The notes: generated by a model from the sequence alone, not told the origin. 64,000 bases of DNA from Janthinobacterium lividum (GCF_011601275.1 NZ_JAAOLY010000012.1:162849-226848); one strand, 5' to 3'; shown: positions 50,487 to 60,098, numbered from the stretch's first letter. Translations and numbers: made by a program.

Positions 50487-51563
50487 ATGCTTTTGCTGGC
50501 TACCAGCGACAGCAAGCGCGTGCGCCTGATGCAGGCGGCGCGCACGCACCTGCGCCTGCCGCCCGCGCAAGTACTCGAGTGGCGCGACTGGCTGGCGCAG
50601 CCGGCGCGGCTGGAAGACGCCTTGCGCCAGCCCGGCCTGTTGAAGATCGAGCCACCCGGCGACGATCCCGCCGCCCACCGACTGTTGCTGCAGGCCGGCT
50701 GCCGGTTGCTGGACCGTCCGCCGGTCGATGCGCCAGCGCATGGAGAGCTGCTGGCCATGGATGCGTGGTTTGCCGGTTTTTCCAATGCCATGCAAGGCCT
50801 GGCGAGGCAACTGGCGGCCATGCCGCAAATACGCGTCTTCAATGCTCCAGCCGAAATCTGTCTCATGACGGACAAGCTGGCCTGCCAGCGCCACCTGGCC
50901 GCGCACGGCATCGCCATTCCCACCCTGCTCGACCGCGTGCACAGCTACGAGCATCTGCAGTCGCTGCTGCACGAGCATGATCTCGACCGCGTGTATCTGA
51001 AACCGCGCTACGGCTCGTCCGCGTCCGGCGTCGTCGCCTACCGCAGAAACAAGGCCGGGCGCCAGCAAGCCACCACCTCGGCGGCCTTGCAGCATGGCGA
51101 TGGCGTGGCGCGTCTGTTCAACGTCAAGCGGATGGCCCGCTACGAGACGCAACACGACATCGCCGCCCTCGTCGACGCGCTGGCCGCGCAACAGCTGTAT
51201 GCGGAAGCATGGCTGAACAAGCCGCGCTGCGGCGACAGCCACTACGACCTGCGAGTCGTGACCGTGGCCGGCCAGCCCGCGCACCGGGTGGCGCGCATCG
51301 GCGACCAGATGATGACCAATCTCCACCTCGACAACCGGCGTGGCGACGCGGCCGGCCTCTTGAACGCAGCCGACCTGGCGGCGCTGGAAGCGACCGCCAC
51401 CCAGGCCGCGCGCGCCTTCCCGAACAGCCACGTGACGGGCTACGACCTCGTCGTGCGCCAAGGCCAGGGGCACGTACTGGAAGCAAACGCCTTCGGCGAC
51501 CTGCTGCCAGGCCTGCTGTGGCAAGGCGCGGACACCTACGCAGCGCAACTGACCCATGTTTAA
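50487..51563 (+). CDS. STM4014 family protein (ATP-grasp fold)
   Basis: The 358-residue protein has an ATP-grasp architecture: a substrate-side N-terminal part, an ATP-binding loop (DRVYLKPRYGSSASGVVAYR, about 165-185) and a metal-binding strand near the end (GYDLVVRQGQGHVLEANAFG). Such enzymes form amide or ester bonds through acyl phosphates. It overlaps the STM4013 gene by eight bases, so translation is coupled. The acid and amine substrates are unknown. Confidence 0.85.
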   Translation: MLLLATSDSKRVRLMQAARTHLRLPPAQVLEWRDWLAQPARLEDALRQPGLLKIEPPGDDPAAHRLLLQAGCRLLDRPPVDAPAHGELLAMDAWFAGFSNAMQGLARQLAAMPQIRVFNAPAEICLMTDKLACQRHLAAHGIAIPTLLDRVHSYEHLQSLLHEHDLDRVYLKPRYGSSASGVVAYRRNKAGRQQATTSAALQHGDGVARLFNVKRMARYETQHDIAALVDALAAQQLYAEAWLNKPRCGDSHYDLRVVTVAGQPAHRVARIGDQMMTNLHLDNRRGDAAGLLNAADLAALEATATQAARAFPNSHVTGYDLVVRQGQGHVLEANAFGDLLPGLLWQGADTYAAQLTHV

Positions 51564-52398
51564 AGACCCACCAGCCATCCCCGACATGCACGCCGTCGTG
51601 GGCAGCCACGACATCGTCTTCATCACGCTCGACACCCTGCGCTATGACGTGGCGCAAGCCTTGTATGAAGCGGGCGAACTGCCCGTGCTGGGACGTTTTC
51701 TGCCACCAGGCGGCTGGGACAAGCGCCACTCGCCCGCCACGTTCACGTATGCCGCGCATCAGGCGTTCTTCGCCGGCTTTTTGCCCACGCCGGCCGCGCC
51801 GGGCCGCCATCCGCGCCTGTTCGCCAGCGCTTTTGCGGGCAGCGAAACCACCTCGCCGCACACGTTTGCCTTCGAGGAAGCGGACCTTCCCGCCGCGCTG
51901 GCCGCGCGCGGCTACCGCACCATCTGCATCGGCGGCGTGGGCTTCTTCAATAAACAGACGGCGCTGGGCACCGTGCTGCCGTCGCTGTTCCAGGAAAGCC
52001 ACTGGAGCGCTGGCATGGGCGTGGCCAGCCGCCATTCCACGCAAAAGCAGGTAGCGCTGGCGACCCGGCTGCTGGCGCAAAACGACCAGCGCACCTTTTT
52101 ATTCATCAACGTGGCCGCCCTGCACACGCCGAACCGCGCCTACCTGCCCGGCTGCCGCGCCGACAACCTGGACAGCCATGCGGCGGCCCTGCGCTATGTG
52201 GATGGCGCACTGGCGCCCCTGTTTGCCGCCTGCGCCGCACGCGCGCCCACGTTTGCCATCGTCTGCTCGGATCACGGCAGCGCCTATGGCGAAGACGGCT
52301 ACCGTGGCCACCGGGTCGCCCACGACAGCGTGTGGCAGGTGCCGTATGCGCACTTCTTCCTCACGCCAGATACCATTTCCCAGGAGTCCCCATCATGA
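51556..52398 (+). CDS. STM4013/SEN3800 family hydrolase (alkaline phosphatase-like fold)
   Basis: The 280-residue protein opens with a metal-site strand (DIVFITLDTLRYDVAQ), has a Thr/Ser-rich candidate nucleophile site (KRHSPATFTYAAHQAFFAGF) and a second metal site (AIVCSDHGSAYGEDGYRGHR). This is the alkaline phosphatase/sulfatase superfamily reduced to its core. There is no signal peptide, so a cytoplasmic phospho- or sulfo-ester is the likely substrate. It overlaps both neighbours (eight and four bases). Confidence 0.85.
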   Translation: MFKDPPAIPDMHAVVGSHDIVFITLDTLRYDVAQALYEAGELPVLGRFLPPGGWDKRHSPATFTYAAHQAFFAGFLPTPAAPGRHPRLFASAFAGSETTSPHTFAFEEADLPAALAARGYRTICIGGVGFFNKQTALGTVLPSLFQESHWSAGMGVASRHSTQKQVALATRLLAQNDQRTFLFINVAALHTPNRAYLPGCRADNLDSHAAALRYVDGALAPLFAACAARAPTFAIVCSDHGSAYGEDGYRGHRVAHDSVWQVPYAHFFLTPDTISQESPS

Positions 52399-53774
52399 AC
52401 CCATCCGAACAGCCGGGCACCCTGGCGCAACGCATGCGCCACACGCCCTACCAGGCGTATTCGTACTCGTATCCGCACAAGGCGGCCTACCGCGCCTTGC
52501 CGCAGGCGGCGCAGCTGGCGCCCCTGTGGGCGCGGCAGGACCGCTCCGCCCTCTTCGCCTACATCCACATCCCGTTTTGCGAGATGCGCTGCGGCTTTTG
52601 CAACCTGTTCGCCATGGCGCGCCCCAGCGCCGACATGGTCGAGCGTTACGTGCAGCAAGTGCTGGTGCAGATGCGCGCCCTCAATGGGGCGCTCGGCGAA
52701 CGGCGCTTTGCCCGCTTCGCGCTCGGTGGCGGCACGCCCACCTATCTGTCTCCCGCGCAGCTGGACACCCTGCTGTGCGGCGCGCGCGACATCCTCGGCA
52801 TCGACCTGCAAGCGACGCCGGCCGGCATCGAAGCCTCGCCCGAAACCATCACGGCCGAGCGGCTTGCCGTGTGCCGCGCGCACGGCATCGACCGGGTCAG
52901 CCTGGGCATCCAGAGCTTTGCCGCCGGCGAGATGCGCGCGCTGGCCCGTCCCCAGCAAAACGCCACCGTGCATCACGCCATCGGCCTGATACGCGCGGCC
53001 AGTTTCCCCACCCTGAACCTGGACCTGATCTACGGCATCGCCGGGCAAACCGTGGCCAGCCTGCTCGCGTCCATCGACAGCGCATTGGCCTTCCGGCCCG
53101 AGGAAATCTATCTGTATCCGCTCTACGTGCGCGAACAGACAGGTCTTGGCAAAGTGGCGCGCCGCCAGGGCGCCGAAACGCTCAACCCCATCATGCTGGC
53201 CCGCGACGGCGACAGCCGTCTGGCCCTGTACGCGGCCGCGCGCGACCATTTGCGCGCCCAGGGCTATGAACAGGTCTCGATGCGCATGTTCCGCGCCCCC
53301 CATGCGCCGGAACAAAACGGTCCCTCGTACTGCTGCCAGAACGATGGCATGGTGGGCCTGGGCGCGGGCGCCCGATCCTACACGGCCAACCTCCATTATT
53401 CGAGCGAGTACGCGGTGGCGCGCACGCAGACCATCGGCATCATCGAACAGTATCTGGCGCTGGACGAGGAACGCTTCGGGCAGGCGGAACACGGCCATGT
53501 GCTGGATGGGGAAGAACAGCGCCGCCGCTACGTGATCCAGTCGCTGCTGACCGAACCGGGCCTGGACCGCGACGCCTACACGGCGCGCTTCGGCAGCCGC
53601 TGCGAGCTTGATCTGCCGCAGCTGGCCGAGCTGCACGCCTTGGAACTGGTGGAAGAAAACGGCCCGCTGCTGCGCCTGAATGACCGCGGCTACAGCTACG
53701 CCGACACCATCGGCCCGTGGCTGGCATCCGATACGGTGCGCGCGCTGATGGCCGAAGGCGGCCAGGCGTGCTGA
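52395..53774 (+). CDS. STM4012 family radical SAM protein (HemN-like)
   Basis: The 459-residue protein has a radical SAM cluster site Cys62-x3-Cys66-x2-Cys69 (PFCEMRCGFCN), a SAM-binding GGGTPTYL and a HemN-like C-terminal part (VGLGAGARSYT). It resembles coproporphyrinogen III dehydrogenase homologs, but the genomic setting argues for another substrate. AGGAG lies eight bases before the ATG, which overlaps the STM4013 stop (ATGA). The gene overlaps STM4011 by seven bases. Confidence 0.9.
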   Translation: MNPSEQPGTLAQRMRHTPYQAYSYSYPHKAAYRALPQAAQLAPLWARQDRSALFAYIHIPFCEMRCGFCNLFAMARPSADMVERYVQQVLVQMRALNGALGERRFARFALGGGTPTYLSPAQLDTLLCGARDILGIDLQATPAGIEASPETITAERLAVCRAHGIDRVSLGIQSFAAGEMRALARPQQNATVHHAIGLIRAASFPTLNLDLIYGIAGQTVASLLASIDSALAFRPEEIYLYPLYVREQTGLGKVARRQGAETLNPIMLARDGDSRLALYAAARDHLRAQGYEQVSMRMFRAPHAPEQNGPSYCCQNDGMVGLGAGARSYTANLHYSSEYAVARTQTIGIIEQYLALDEERFGQAEHGHVLDGEEQRRRYVIQSLLTEPGLDRDAYTARFGSRCELDLPQLAELHALELVEENGPLLRLNDRGYSYADTIGPWLASDTVRALMAEGGQAC

Positions 53775-54667
53775 CAACTGCGCTGACAACGGAGCCCGGC
53801 ACCTTGTCCCTGCTGTACCGGGGCACCTTGGCGAGCTGCAATTACGCCTGCGGCTACTGCCCGTTCGCCAAGAAGCGCGACAGCCGAACCACCCTGGCCC
53901 GCGATGCGCGCGAAGTGGCACGTTTTACCAGCTGGGTAGCGGCACAAAAGCGAGACATCAGCGTTCTGTTCACGCCCTGGGGCGAAGCGCTGGTGCGGCG
54001 CCACTACCGCGCGGCCATGCAGACGCTGGCTGCTCTGCCCCACGTGCGCCAGGTGGCGCTGCAGACGAATCTGTCCGGCCCCCTGAACTGGCTGCAGGGA
54101 TTGGACGGACTGGAAAAAATCGGACTGTGGTGCACCTACCACCCGGACCAGACGACACTGGCCCGTTTTCTCGAACGCTGCGCGCGTCTGGACGCCATGG
54201 GGGTGCGCTATTCCGTCGGCGTCGTCGCCATGAACGAGCACCTGGACGCCATCCGCGCCCTGCGCGCCGCCCTGCCAGCCCACGTCTACCTGTGGCTCAA
54301 TGCCTACGACCGGCGCGGTCCCGGCTACTACAGCGAACAAGACCTGGCCTGGCTCGACGCCATCGACCCGTGGTTCGCACAGAACCGCCGCCCGTCTCCC
54401 TCGCGCGGCAAACCGTGCCTGGCGGGCGAAGCGTCGCTGTCCGTCGATGGCGATGGCGAACTCACACGCTGCCATTTCGTGCCGGAGCGACTAGGGAATC
54501 TGTACGTGGATACACTGGAAGACATGCTGCAGGAGCGCCGCTGCCCGCGCTTCAAGTGCGATTGCTATATCGGCTATGCACAGCGTAAGGATTTGCCGTT
54601 TCAAACGGTGTTTGGGGAGGGAGTATTGGCGAGGATCGTGCACGCACGCCAGCGTAGGTCGGATTAG
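53768..54667 (+). CDS. STM4011 family radical SAM protein
   Basis: The 299-residue enzyme has the radical SAM motif Cys24-x3-Cys28-x2-Cys31 (CNYACGYCPF) and a Cys-rich C-terminal part (GKPC, TRCHF and RRCPRFKCDCYIG) that may hold an auxiliary iron-sulfur cluster, as in SPASM or twitch enzymes. The start is a GTG at 53768 overlapping the STM4012 stop. The last residues, RRSD, and the TAG stop lie in a REP repeat. It closes the five-gene STM4015-4011 operon. Confidence 0.88.
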   Translation: MLTTALTTEPGTLSLLYRGTLASCNYACGYCPFAKKRDSRTTLARDAREVARFTSWVAAQKRDISVLFTPWGEALVRRHYRAAMQTLAALPHVRQVALQTNLSGPLNWLQGLDGLEKIGLWCTYHPDQTTLARFLERCARLDAMGVRYSVGVVAMNEHLDAIRALRAALPAHVYLWLNAYDRRGPGYYSEQDLAWLDAIDPWFAQNRRPSPSRGKPCLAGEASLSVDGDGELTRCHFVPERLGNLYVDTLEDMLQERRCPRFKCDCYIGYAQRKDLPFQTVFGEGVLARIVHARQRRSD

Positions 54668-54754
54668 CGGCGGCACGCCGCGTAATCCGACACATTGTTG
54701 GCATGACGGGTGGTGTCGGATTACGCACGGCGATGCCGCGCTAATCCGACCTAC
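54654..54754. repeat. Inverted pair of REP-like palindromes
   Basis: Unit one (54654-54692) runs GTAGGTCGGATTAGCG to CGCGTAATCCGACA. Unit two (54714-54754) runs TGTCGGATTACGC to GCTAATCCGACCTAC. Unit one begins inside the STM4011 gene and provides its last four codons and stop. The pair separates two convergent genes. Confidence 0.88.
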
Positions 54755-54760
54755 CGTGTT

Positions 54761-56956
54761 TTACTGCGCTGCCACCTTGGCTGGCTCCGCCACTACTGGC
54801 GTCATCTTCAACGAACGGCTGAGGAAGCCCCAGCGATCGGCCACTTCTTCGATCTGCTTGGTGGTCGGCTTGCCGGCGCCATGGCCCGCCTTGCTGTCGA
54901 TGCGGATCAGCACGGGCGCCGCGCCGCCTTGCGCTGCCTGGGCAGCCGCAGCGAACTTGAAGCTGTGGGCTGGCACGACGCGGTCGTCGTGGTCGGCCGT
55001 CGTGATCATGGTGGCCGGATAGCAACCGCCCGCCTTCAGGTTGTGCAGCGGCGAGTACTTCACCAGCGCCTTGAACTGCTCGGCGTCGTCAGACGAACCA
55101 TAGTCAGGCACCCAGCCCCAGCCCACGGTGAACTTGTGGAAGCGCAACATGTCGAGCACGCCCACTTGCGGGATGGCCGCCGCGAACAGATCCGGACGCT
55201 GCGTCATGGCCGCGCCCACCAGCAGGCCGCCATTGCTGCCGCCGCCGATCGCCAGTTTCGATGGCGAGGTGACCTTGTTGTCCACCAGCCACTGCGCCGC
55301 GCCGATGAAATCGTCGAACACGTTTTGCTTGTTCAGCTTGGTACCAGCCTGGTGCCAGGCTTCGCCGTATTCTCCGCCGCCGCGCAGGTTGGCCATCACG
55401 TAGACGCCGCCCATTTCCACCCAGGCAAGATTGGCCACGGAGAAGCTCGGCGTGAGCGAAATATTGAAGCCGCCATAGCCGTACAGGTAGGTCGGATTGG
55501 AACCGTCGAGCTTCATGCCTTTTTTCGAGACGATGAACATCGGTACCTTGGTGCCGTCGCGGCTGGTGAAGAATTGCTGGCGCGTTTCAAAGGCGTTCGG
55601 GTCGAAATCGACCTTCGGCTGGCGGTACACCGTGCTCTTGCCCGATTTCATGTCGTAGCGGTAGATGGTCGCTGGCGTCGTGAAGCTGGTAAACGAATAG
55701 AACGTTTCCGTATCGCCACGCTTGCCCGCAAAGCCGCCGGCCGAACCGATGCCCGGCAAGGCCACCTCGCGCACCAGCTTGCCGTTCAGGCCGACGATCT
55801 TGATTTGCGTTTGCGCATCTTTCAAGTAGTCGAGCACCAGCTGGTTGTTGATCAGGTTGACGGCGACGAGGGTTTCCGCCGCTTCCGGCACGATTTCCTT
55901 CCAGTCGGCAGGTGCAGATTTGCGCGTATCGATGGCGATCACGCGCGATTTCGGCGCCTTGTTGTCGGTCTTGAAGAAGAACACGGGGCCATCATTGTCG
56001 ATGAACGAGTACGAAGCGTCGAACTCTTCCAGCAAGCCCACGACCTTGGCATTCTTCTGGCGCAAGTCCTTGTAAAAGATGCGGTTCTTGCGTTCCGTGC
56101 CTTGCGTGGCCGTGATGATCAGGTAATTGCCGTCGTCGCTGACGGTGCTGCCGCCAAACGCCCATTCCTTCTGGTCGGGACGGTCGAAGACGAGCACGTC
56201 GTCGCTTTGCGGCGTGCCGATCTTGTGGAAGTACAATTTCTGAAAGTAATTGATATCGGCCAGCTTGGTGGCTTCGTTCGGCGCGTCATAGCGGCTGTAG
56301 AAGAAACCGGTGTTGTCCTTGGTCCACGAAGCACCGGAGAACTTGGCCCACTTGATGTGGTCCGTCAAATCCTTGCCCGATTCGATGTCGCGCACTTTCC
56401 ACTCGTTCCAGTCGGAACCGGAGGCGGACGTGGCATACGCCAGATACTTGCCGTTCGGGCTGATCGAGGTGCCAGCCAGCGCCACCGTGCCATCGGTCGA
56501 CAGGGTGTTCGGGTCCAGCAGCAGGCGCGGTTCGTCCGTCAGTTTTTTCACCGTGTACAGCACAGCCTGGTTCTGCAAGCCGTCATTGCGGCTGTAGAAG
56601 TAACGGCCGCCCTGCTTCGTTGGCGTAGAGAAACGCTCATAGTTCCACAGCTTGGTCAGGCGCTGCTTGATCGCGGCGCGCTCGGGGATGGTGCCCAGGT
56701 ACGACTGCGTCAGCTTGTTTTGCGCCGTGACCCAGTCGCCCGTTTCCGCGCTGTTGGCGTCTTCCAGCCAGCGGTACGGATCGGCGATGGTGGTGCCGAA
56801 ATAGCTGTCTTGCTGGTCGACTTTTTTGCTGACCGGATACGTCACGGCAGCGCCGTCGCCGGCCGGGCACGATGGCGTCGCGGCGGTTTGCGCCAGGGCA
56901 TTGCCACCGAAAGCGGCCATCAAGCTGAATATGAGGGTTGCACTACGTAATTGCAT
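54761..56956 (-). CDS. Prolyl oligopeptidase family serine peptidase, secreted
   Basis: The 731-residue protein begins with a signal peptide (MQLRSATLIFSLMAAFGGNALAQ) and then the S9A layout: N-terminal segment DPYRWLEDANS, a seven-bladed propeller and a C-terminal hydrolase with Ser in GGGSNGGLLVGA, Asp in TTADHDDRVVP and His in the last part (SKAGHGAGKPT). It should cleave short proline-containing peptides in the periplasm. ATG 56956 is preferred because the signal peptide follows directly. The 280-base gap upstream, shared with the divergent c-di-GMP gene, has no ORF. Confidence 0.93.
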   Translation of the reverse strand: MQLRSATLIFSLMAAFGGNALAQTAATPSCPAGDGAAVTYPVSKKVDQQDSYFGTTIADPYRWLEDANSAETGDWVTAQNKLTQSYLGTIPERAAIKQRLTKLWNYERFSTPTKQGGRYFYSRNDGLQNQAVLYTVKKLTDEPRLLLDPNTLSTDGTVALAGTSISPNGKYLAYATSASGSDWNEWKVRDIESGKDLTDHIKWAKFSGASWTKDNTGFFYSRYDAPNEATKLADINYFQKLYFHKIGTPQSDDVLVFDRPDQKEWAFGGSTVSDDGNYLIITATQGTERKNRIFYKDLRQKNAKVVGLLEEFDASYSFIDNDGPVFFFKTDNKAPKSRVIAIDTRKSAPADWKEIVPEAAETLVAVNLINNQLVLDYLKDAQTQIKIVGLNGKLVREVALPGIGSAGGFAGKRGDTETFYSFTSFTTPATIYRYDMKSGKSTVYRQPKVDFDPNAFETRQQFFTSRDGTKVPMFIVSKKGMKLDGSNPTYLYGYGGFNISLTPSFSVANLAWVEMGGVYVMANLRGGGEYGEAWHQAGTKLNKQNVFDDFIGAAQWLVDNKVTSPSKLAIGGGSNGGLLVGAAMTQRPDLFAAAIPQVGVLDMLRFHKFTVGWGWVPDYGSSDDAEQFKALVKYSPLHNLKAGGCYPATMITTADHDDRVVPAHSFKFAAAAQAAQGGAAPVLIRIDSKAGHGAGKPTTKQIEEVADRWGFLSRSLKMTPVVAEPAKVAAQ

Positions 56957-57236
56957 GGGTTGTTGTCTCATTGTTGGATGTCGAGGAAAGCAGGCCGCAC
57001 ACACACGCCGCGGCTGCCCATGTTGACTTTCGCCAAGAGAAATCATAGCGCGGATTGCCACTTTTAAAGCACAGTTATCCGGTGGATTTGCCGTCTTTTG
57101 TTTGGCAAATTAACATGAATTGCCATGATAAATCTCGCTTTCGGCGAAAACGGCAAACTGACGTTCATGCAAGAAACATTATCAAAAGCAAAGTCGTTTC
57201 ATCAAGTTGTCATAAATCTTCTTTACTATCGGCAAC

Positions 57237-59156
57237 ATGTTCATGGCCCGTCCAGAGGCCGTGCCGCCACAACCTCCTATGCACACTCTCGCCCTCCCTT
57301 CCGCCACCGCCATGCCGCCCGGCGCGACGCCATCGAACGTGGCTTACCTGAAACCGCCATCGCTTCCCATGACCATCGAAGGAACGGATGCTTTGCACGA
57401 CATACTGGCGGGCCGCAAGCTCAGCGCACTGTTCCAGCCCATCATCCACATGCACAGCGGCGACATCATCGGCTACGAAGGCTTGATACGGGGGCCGTCC
57501 GACAGCCCTCTGCACGCGCCGATGAATCTGTTCAAGGTGGCGCGCGCGCACGACCTGACCCTGGAAGTGGAACACCTGTGCCGGCAAGTGGTGCTCGAAC
57601 GCTTCGCCGAACTGCAGCTACCAGGAAAACTGTTTCTCAACGTCAGCCCCGAATGCCTGCTGCTGCGCAATGCCCGCCATGGCGAAACCCTCGAATATAT
57701 CGAGCACATCGGCATCAATCCGGACCGTGTCATCATCGAGCTGACGGAAAACCAGCCCACGTATGACTACGAGCTGATGCGCGAGGCCGTGCTGCACTAT
57801 CGCAACATGGGTTTCCAGATCGCCATCGACGACCTGGGTGAAGGCTTTTCCAGCCTGCGCCTGTGGTCGGAACTGCGCCCGGAATACGTGAAGATCGACA
57901 TGCATTTCATCCAGGGCATCAACAACGATCCCGTGAAACTGCAGTTCGTGCGCTCGATCCAGGAAATCGCGGAGAAATCGGGCACCCTGGTGATCGCCGA
58001 AGGCATCGAGGCACAGACGGAATTGCTGGTCTTGCGCGACCTGGGCGTGGCGTTCGGCCAGGGCTACCACCTGGGGCGGCCCAATGCGGTGCCGGCGCGG
58101 GCCCTGCCGGCTGAGGTGGTGCAGGCGCTGGGACGCAATGGCGTGGCCGTGTATCCGCAGCGCAGCAGTCTGGAAAAGAATGGCGCCAGTATCCGCAAGC
58201 TGCTGCACAAGGTGGCGGCCGTGTCGCCGCAGCTCAACAATAACGAGGTGTACGACATCTTCCTGAAGGAGCCGAAGCTGATGATCATTCCCGTCGTCGA
58301 CGACGGCGTGCCGCTGGGCCTGATCAGCCGCTTCGAAATGATCGACCACTTCGCCCGCCCCTACCAGCGCGAACTGTATGGCAAGAAATCATGCAGCCTG
58401 TTCATGGATGCCACGCCCCTGATCGCGGACCACGAGACAAGCTTGCAGGAACTCAGCTACACCATGGTGCAGTCCGACGCCCACCACCTGTTCAACGGTT
58501 TCATCATTACCGAACACGGCCGCTACCTGGGCATGGGTACGGGCCACGACCTGATGCGCGAAATCACGCAGATGCAGATCAATGCGGCCCGCTACGCCAA
58601 CCCGCTGACGCAACTGCCCGGCAACGTGCCCATCAACGAGCATATCGACCGTTTATTGCACAGCGGCAGCCGCTTCTGGGTCTGCTACTGCGACCTCGAC
58701 CACTTCAAGCCCTTCAACGATGTGTACGGCTACCGCAAGGGCGACGACGTGATCCAGCTGACGGGAGAAATCCTCAGCAGCCATTGCGACCCGAACCGCG
58801 ACTTCATCGGCCACATCGGCGGCGACGATTTCATGATCCTGTTCCAGAGCGAAGACTGGGAAACGCGTTGCCAGGCCATGCTGGACAACTTCGCGGCCGC
58901 CATCCTCGCCTACTACAGCACGGGCGACTGCGAACGGGGCGGCTACATCAGCGAAGACCGACAAGGCAAGAAAGTGTTTTATTCCTTGATCAGCCTGTCG
59001 CTGGGCGTCATCAAGGTCGAGGCGCACCAGTACTACACGCACCATCAGATCGCCACGCAGGCGGCCGAAGCGAAGAAGCAGGCAAAGAAAATCCACGGCA
59101 ACAGCCTGTTCCTGGACCGGCGACAAGGCGCGGCTGTGGCGCGCATGGATGCCTAG
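57237..59156 (+). CDS. EAL-CBS-GGDEF c-di-GMP signalling protein
   Basis: The 639-residue protein has an EAL phosphodiesterase domain (about 55-300) with motifs YEGLIRGP (EAL as EGL), NVSPE, ELTEN, IDDLGEGFSSL, VKID and AEGIE, so metal and catalytic residues appear intact. A CBS-like sensory pair follows (about 315-435), then a GGDEF domain (about 460-620) with HIGGDDFMIL in place of GGDEF. The order EAL-CBS-GGDEF with no transmembrane helix suggests a soluble enzyme responding to nucleotide binding. The Pro-rich first 40 residues may be unstructured; a later start is possible. Confidence 0.9.
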   Translation: MFMARPEAVPPQPPMHTLALPSATAMPPGATPSNVAYLKPPSLPMTIEGTDALHDILAGRKLSALFQPIIHMHSGDIIGYEGLIRGPSDSPLHAPMNLFKVARAHDLTLEVEHLCRQVVLERFAELQLPGKLFLNVSPECLLLRNARHGETLEYIEHIGINPDRVIIELTENQPTYDYELMREAVLHYRNMGFQIAIDDLGEGFSSLRLWSELRPEYVKIDMHFIQGINNDPVKLQFVRSIQEIAEKSGTLVIAEGIEAQTELLVLRDLGVAFGQGYHLGRPNAVPARALPAEVVQALGRNGVAVYPQRSSLEKNGASIRKLLHKVAAVSPQLNNNEVYDIFLKEPKLMIIPVVDDGVPLGLISRFEMIDHFARPYQRELYGKKSCSLFMDATPLIADHETSLQELSYTMVQSDAHHLFNGFIITEHGRYLGMGTGHDLMREITQMQINAARYANPLTQLPGNVPINEHIDRLLHSGSRFWVCYCDLDHFKPFNDVYGYRKGDDVIQLTGEILSSHCDPNRDFIGHIGGDDFMILFQSEDWETRCQAMLDNFAAAILAYYSTGDCERGGYISEDRQGKKVFYSLISLSLGVIKVEAHQYYTHHQIATQAAEAKKQAKKIHGNSLFLDRRQGAAVARMDA

Positions 59157-59181
59157 CCTGGGGCAATTCGCCTACGCGCGG

Positions 59182-59625
59182 TCAAATACGCACGAGATCG
59201 ACAAACGCATTGCCGCTGCGCGCATCGGGCACGAATGCCAGGCTGATGTGCGTGCCATCGCGGCGCGCCTGCACGCGGTAGCTGCCAACGGGGACATCCA
59301 CGAACAGGCCGCCATAGGCCGTGTCCGGTTCCAGACCGCCGCCCGTGACGTCTTCTCCGGCGCCGATGAAGACGCGACCCGAGACGACGGCAAGATGCAC
59401 GACTACCTGCGGCTCGGCAAGTTCGGCGTGCAAGGCGAGTTCATACGCGCCGTCATCACCCACGTTGAAAAACGCCACCTGCCCTGCGTTCACGGCCGCC
59501 AGTTCCGCGCTGGGGATGCTCCACCAGTCGCAGTCATCTTCCAGCTTGTGGCGCAAGAGGGCCGGGTCGAACACGCACAAGGTAGCCGTCCCGGTCACAA
59601 TTTTGACGCACGTGCTTGGCATCAT
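59182..59625 (-). CDS. DUF6386 family protein
   Basis: The 147-residue protein shows strands such as VTGTATLCVFDP, CDWWSIPSAEL and GQVAFFNVGDDGAYEL, then a VPVGSYRVQAR strand. It fits my memory of DUF6386, a beta-sandwich family of unknown role. The ATG at 59625 overlaps the stop of the DUF4262 gene by four bases (ATGA), so both are translated together. No signal peptide or catalytic motif is evident. Confidence 0.7.
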   Translation of the reverse strand: MMPSTCVKIVTGTATLCVFDPALLRHKLEDDCDWWSIPSAELAAVNAGQVAFFNVGDDGAYELALHAELAEPQVVVHLAVVSGRVFIGAGEDVTGGGLEPDTAYGGLFVDVPVGSYRVQARRDGTHISLAFVPDARSGNAFVDLVRI

Positions 59626-60098
59626 GCGGCCAGCGGCACCGGTCCCAGCAGGGGCTGGCTCTCCACATATTGCGCGCTCGCTTGCGCCTGCCATGGAAAA
59701 TGGCCATCGCGCGACGGCCAGACGATCTGGTACAAGGTAAAGTCATCGCCCTGGTAATACCAGCGGGCATAGCCGACGTAATCGCGGTACTGTTCTGGCG
59801 GCACGCGCACGAAGGCGCACTGATGGTCTTTCAGCAAGGCGCCCGTGGTGGCCGTGAAATCCGCAATGGCGCCGCTGCGCACGGCATCGAGCGCCACGTC
59901 GAGTATCTGGTGGGCCGTCGCGCTCGGCAAGCCCAGGATGAGAAACTCTGGCTGGCCGAAACTGTGGCTGGCGCCTATCGTAAACGAATAGCCGGGACCC
60001 ACGTCGTCGGCGGAAATATGCACGCAATGCCAGCCATGCGTGGCGATGTCGTCGATCACCTTTTGTTCGGATGCATCCTCGCCTGCCTGCCTTACCAT
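59622..60098 (-). CDS. DUF4262 domain-containing protein
   Basis: The 158-residue protein has the DUF4262 pattern: VIDDIATHGWHCVHISAD near the start, then PGYSFTIGASHSFGQPEFLI, and YRDYVGYARWYYQGDDF LYQIVWPS towards the end. It is soluble and of unknown function. ATG 60098 gives MVRQAGEDASE; a much longer in-frame start is unlikely. It is the upstream member of a two-gene unit with DUF6386. Confidence 0.8.
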   Translation of the reverse strand: MVRQAGEDASEQKVIDDIATHGWHCVHISADDVGPGYSFTIGASHSFGQPEFLILGLPSATAHQILDVALDAVRSGAIADFTATTGALLKDHQCAFVRVPPEQYRDYVGYARWYYQGDDFTLYQIVWPSRDGHFPWQAQASAQYVESQPLLGPVPLAA

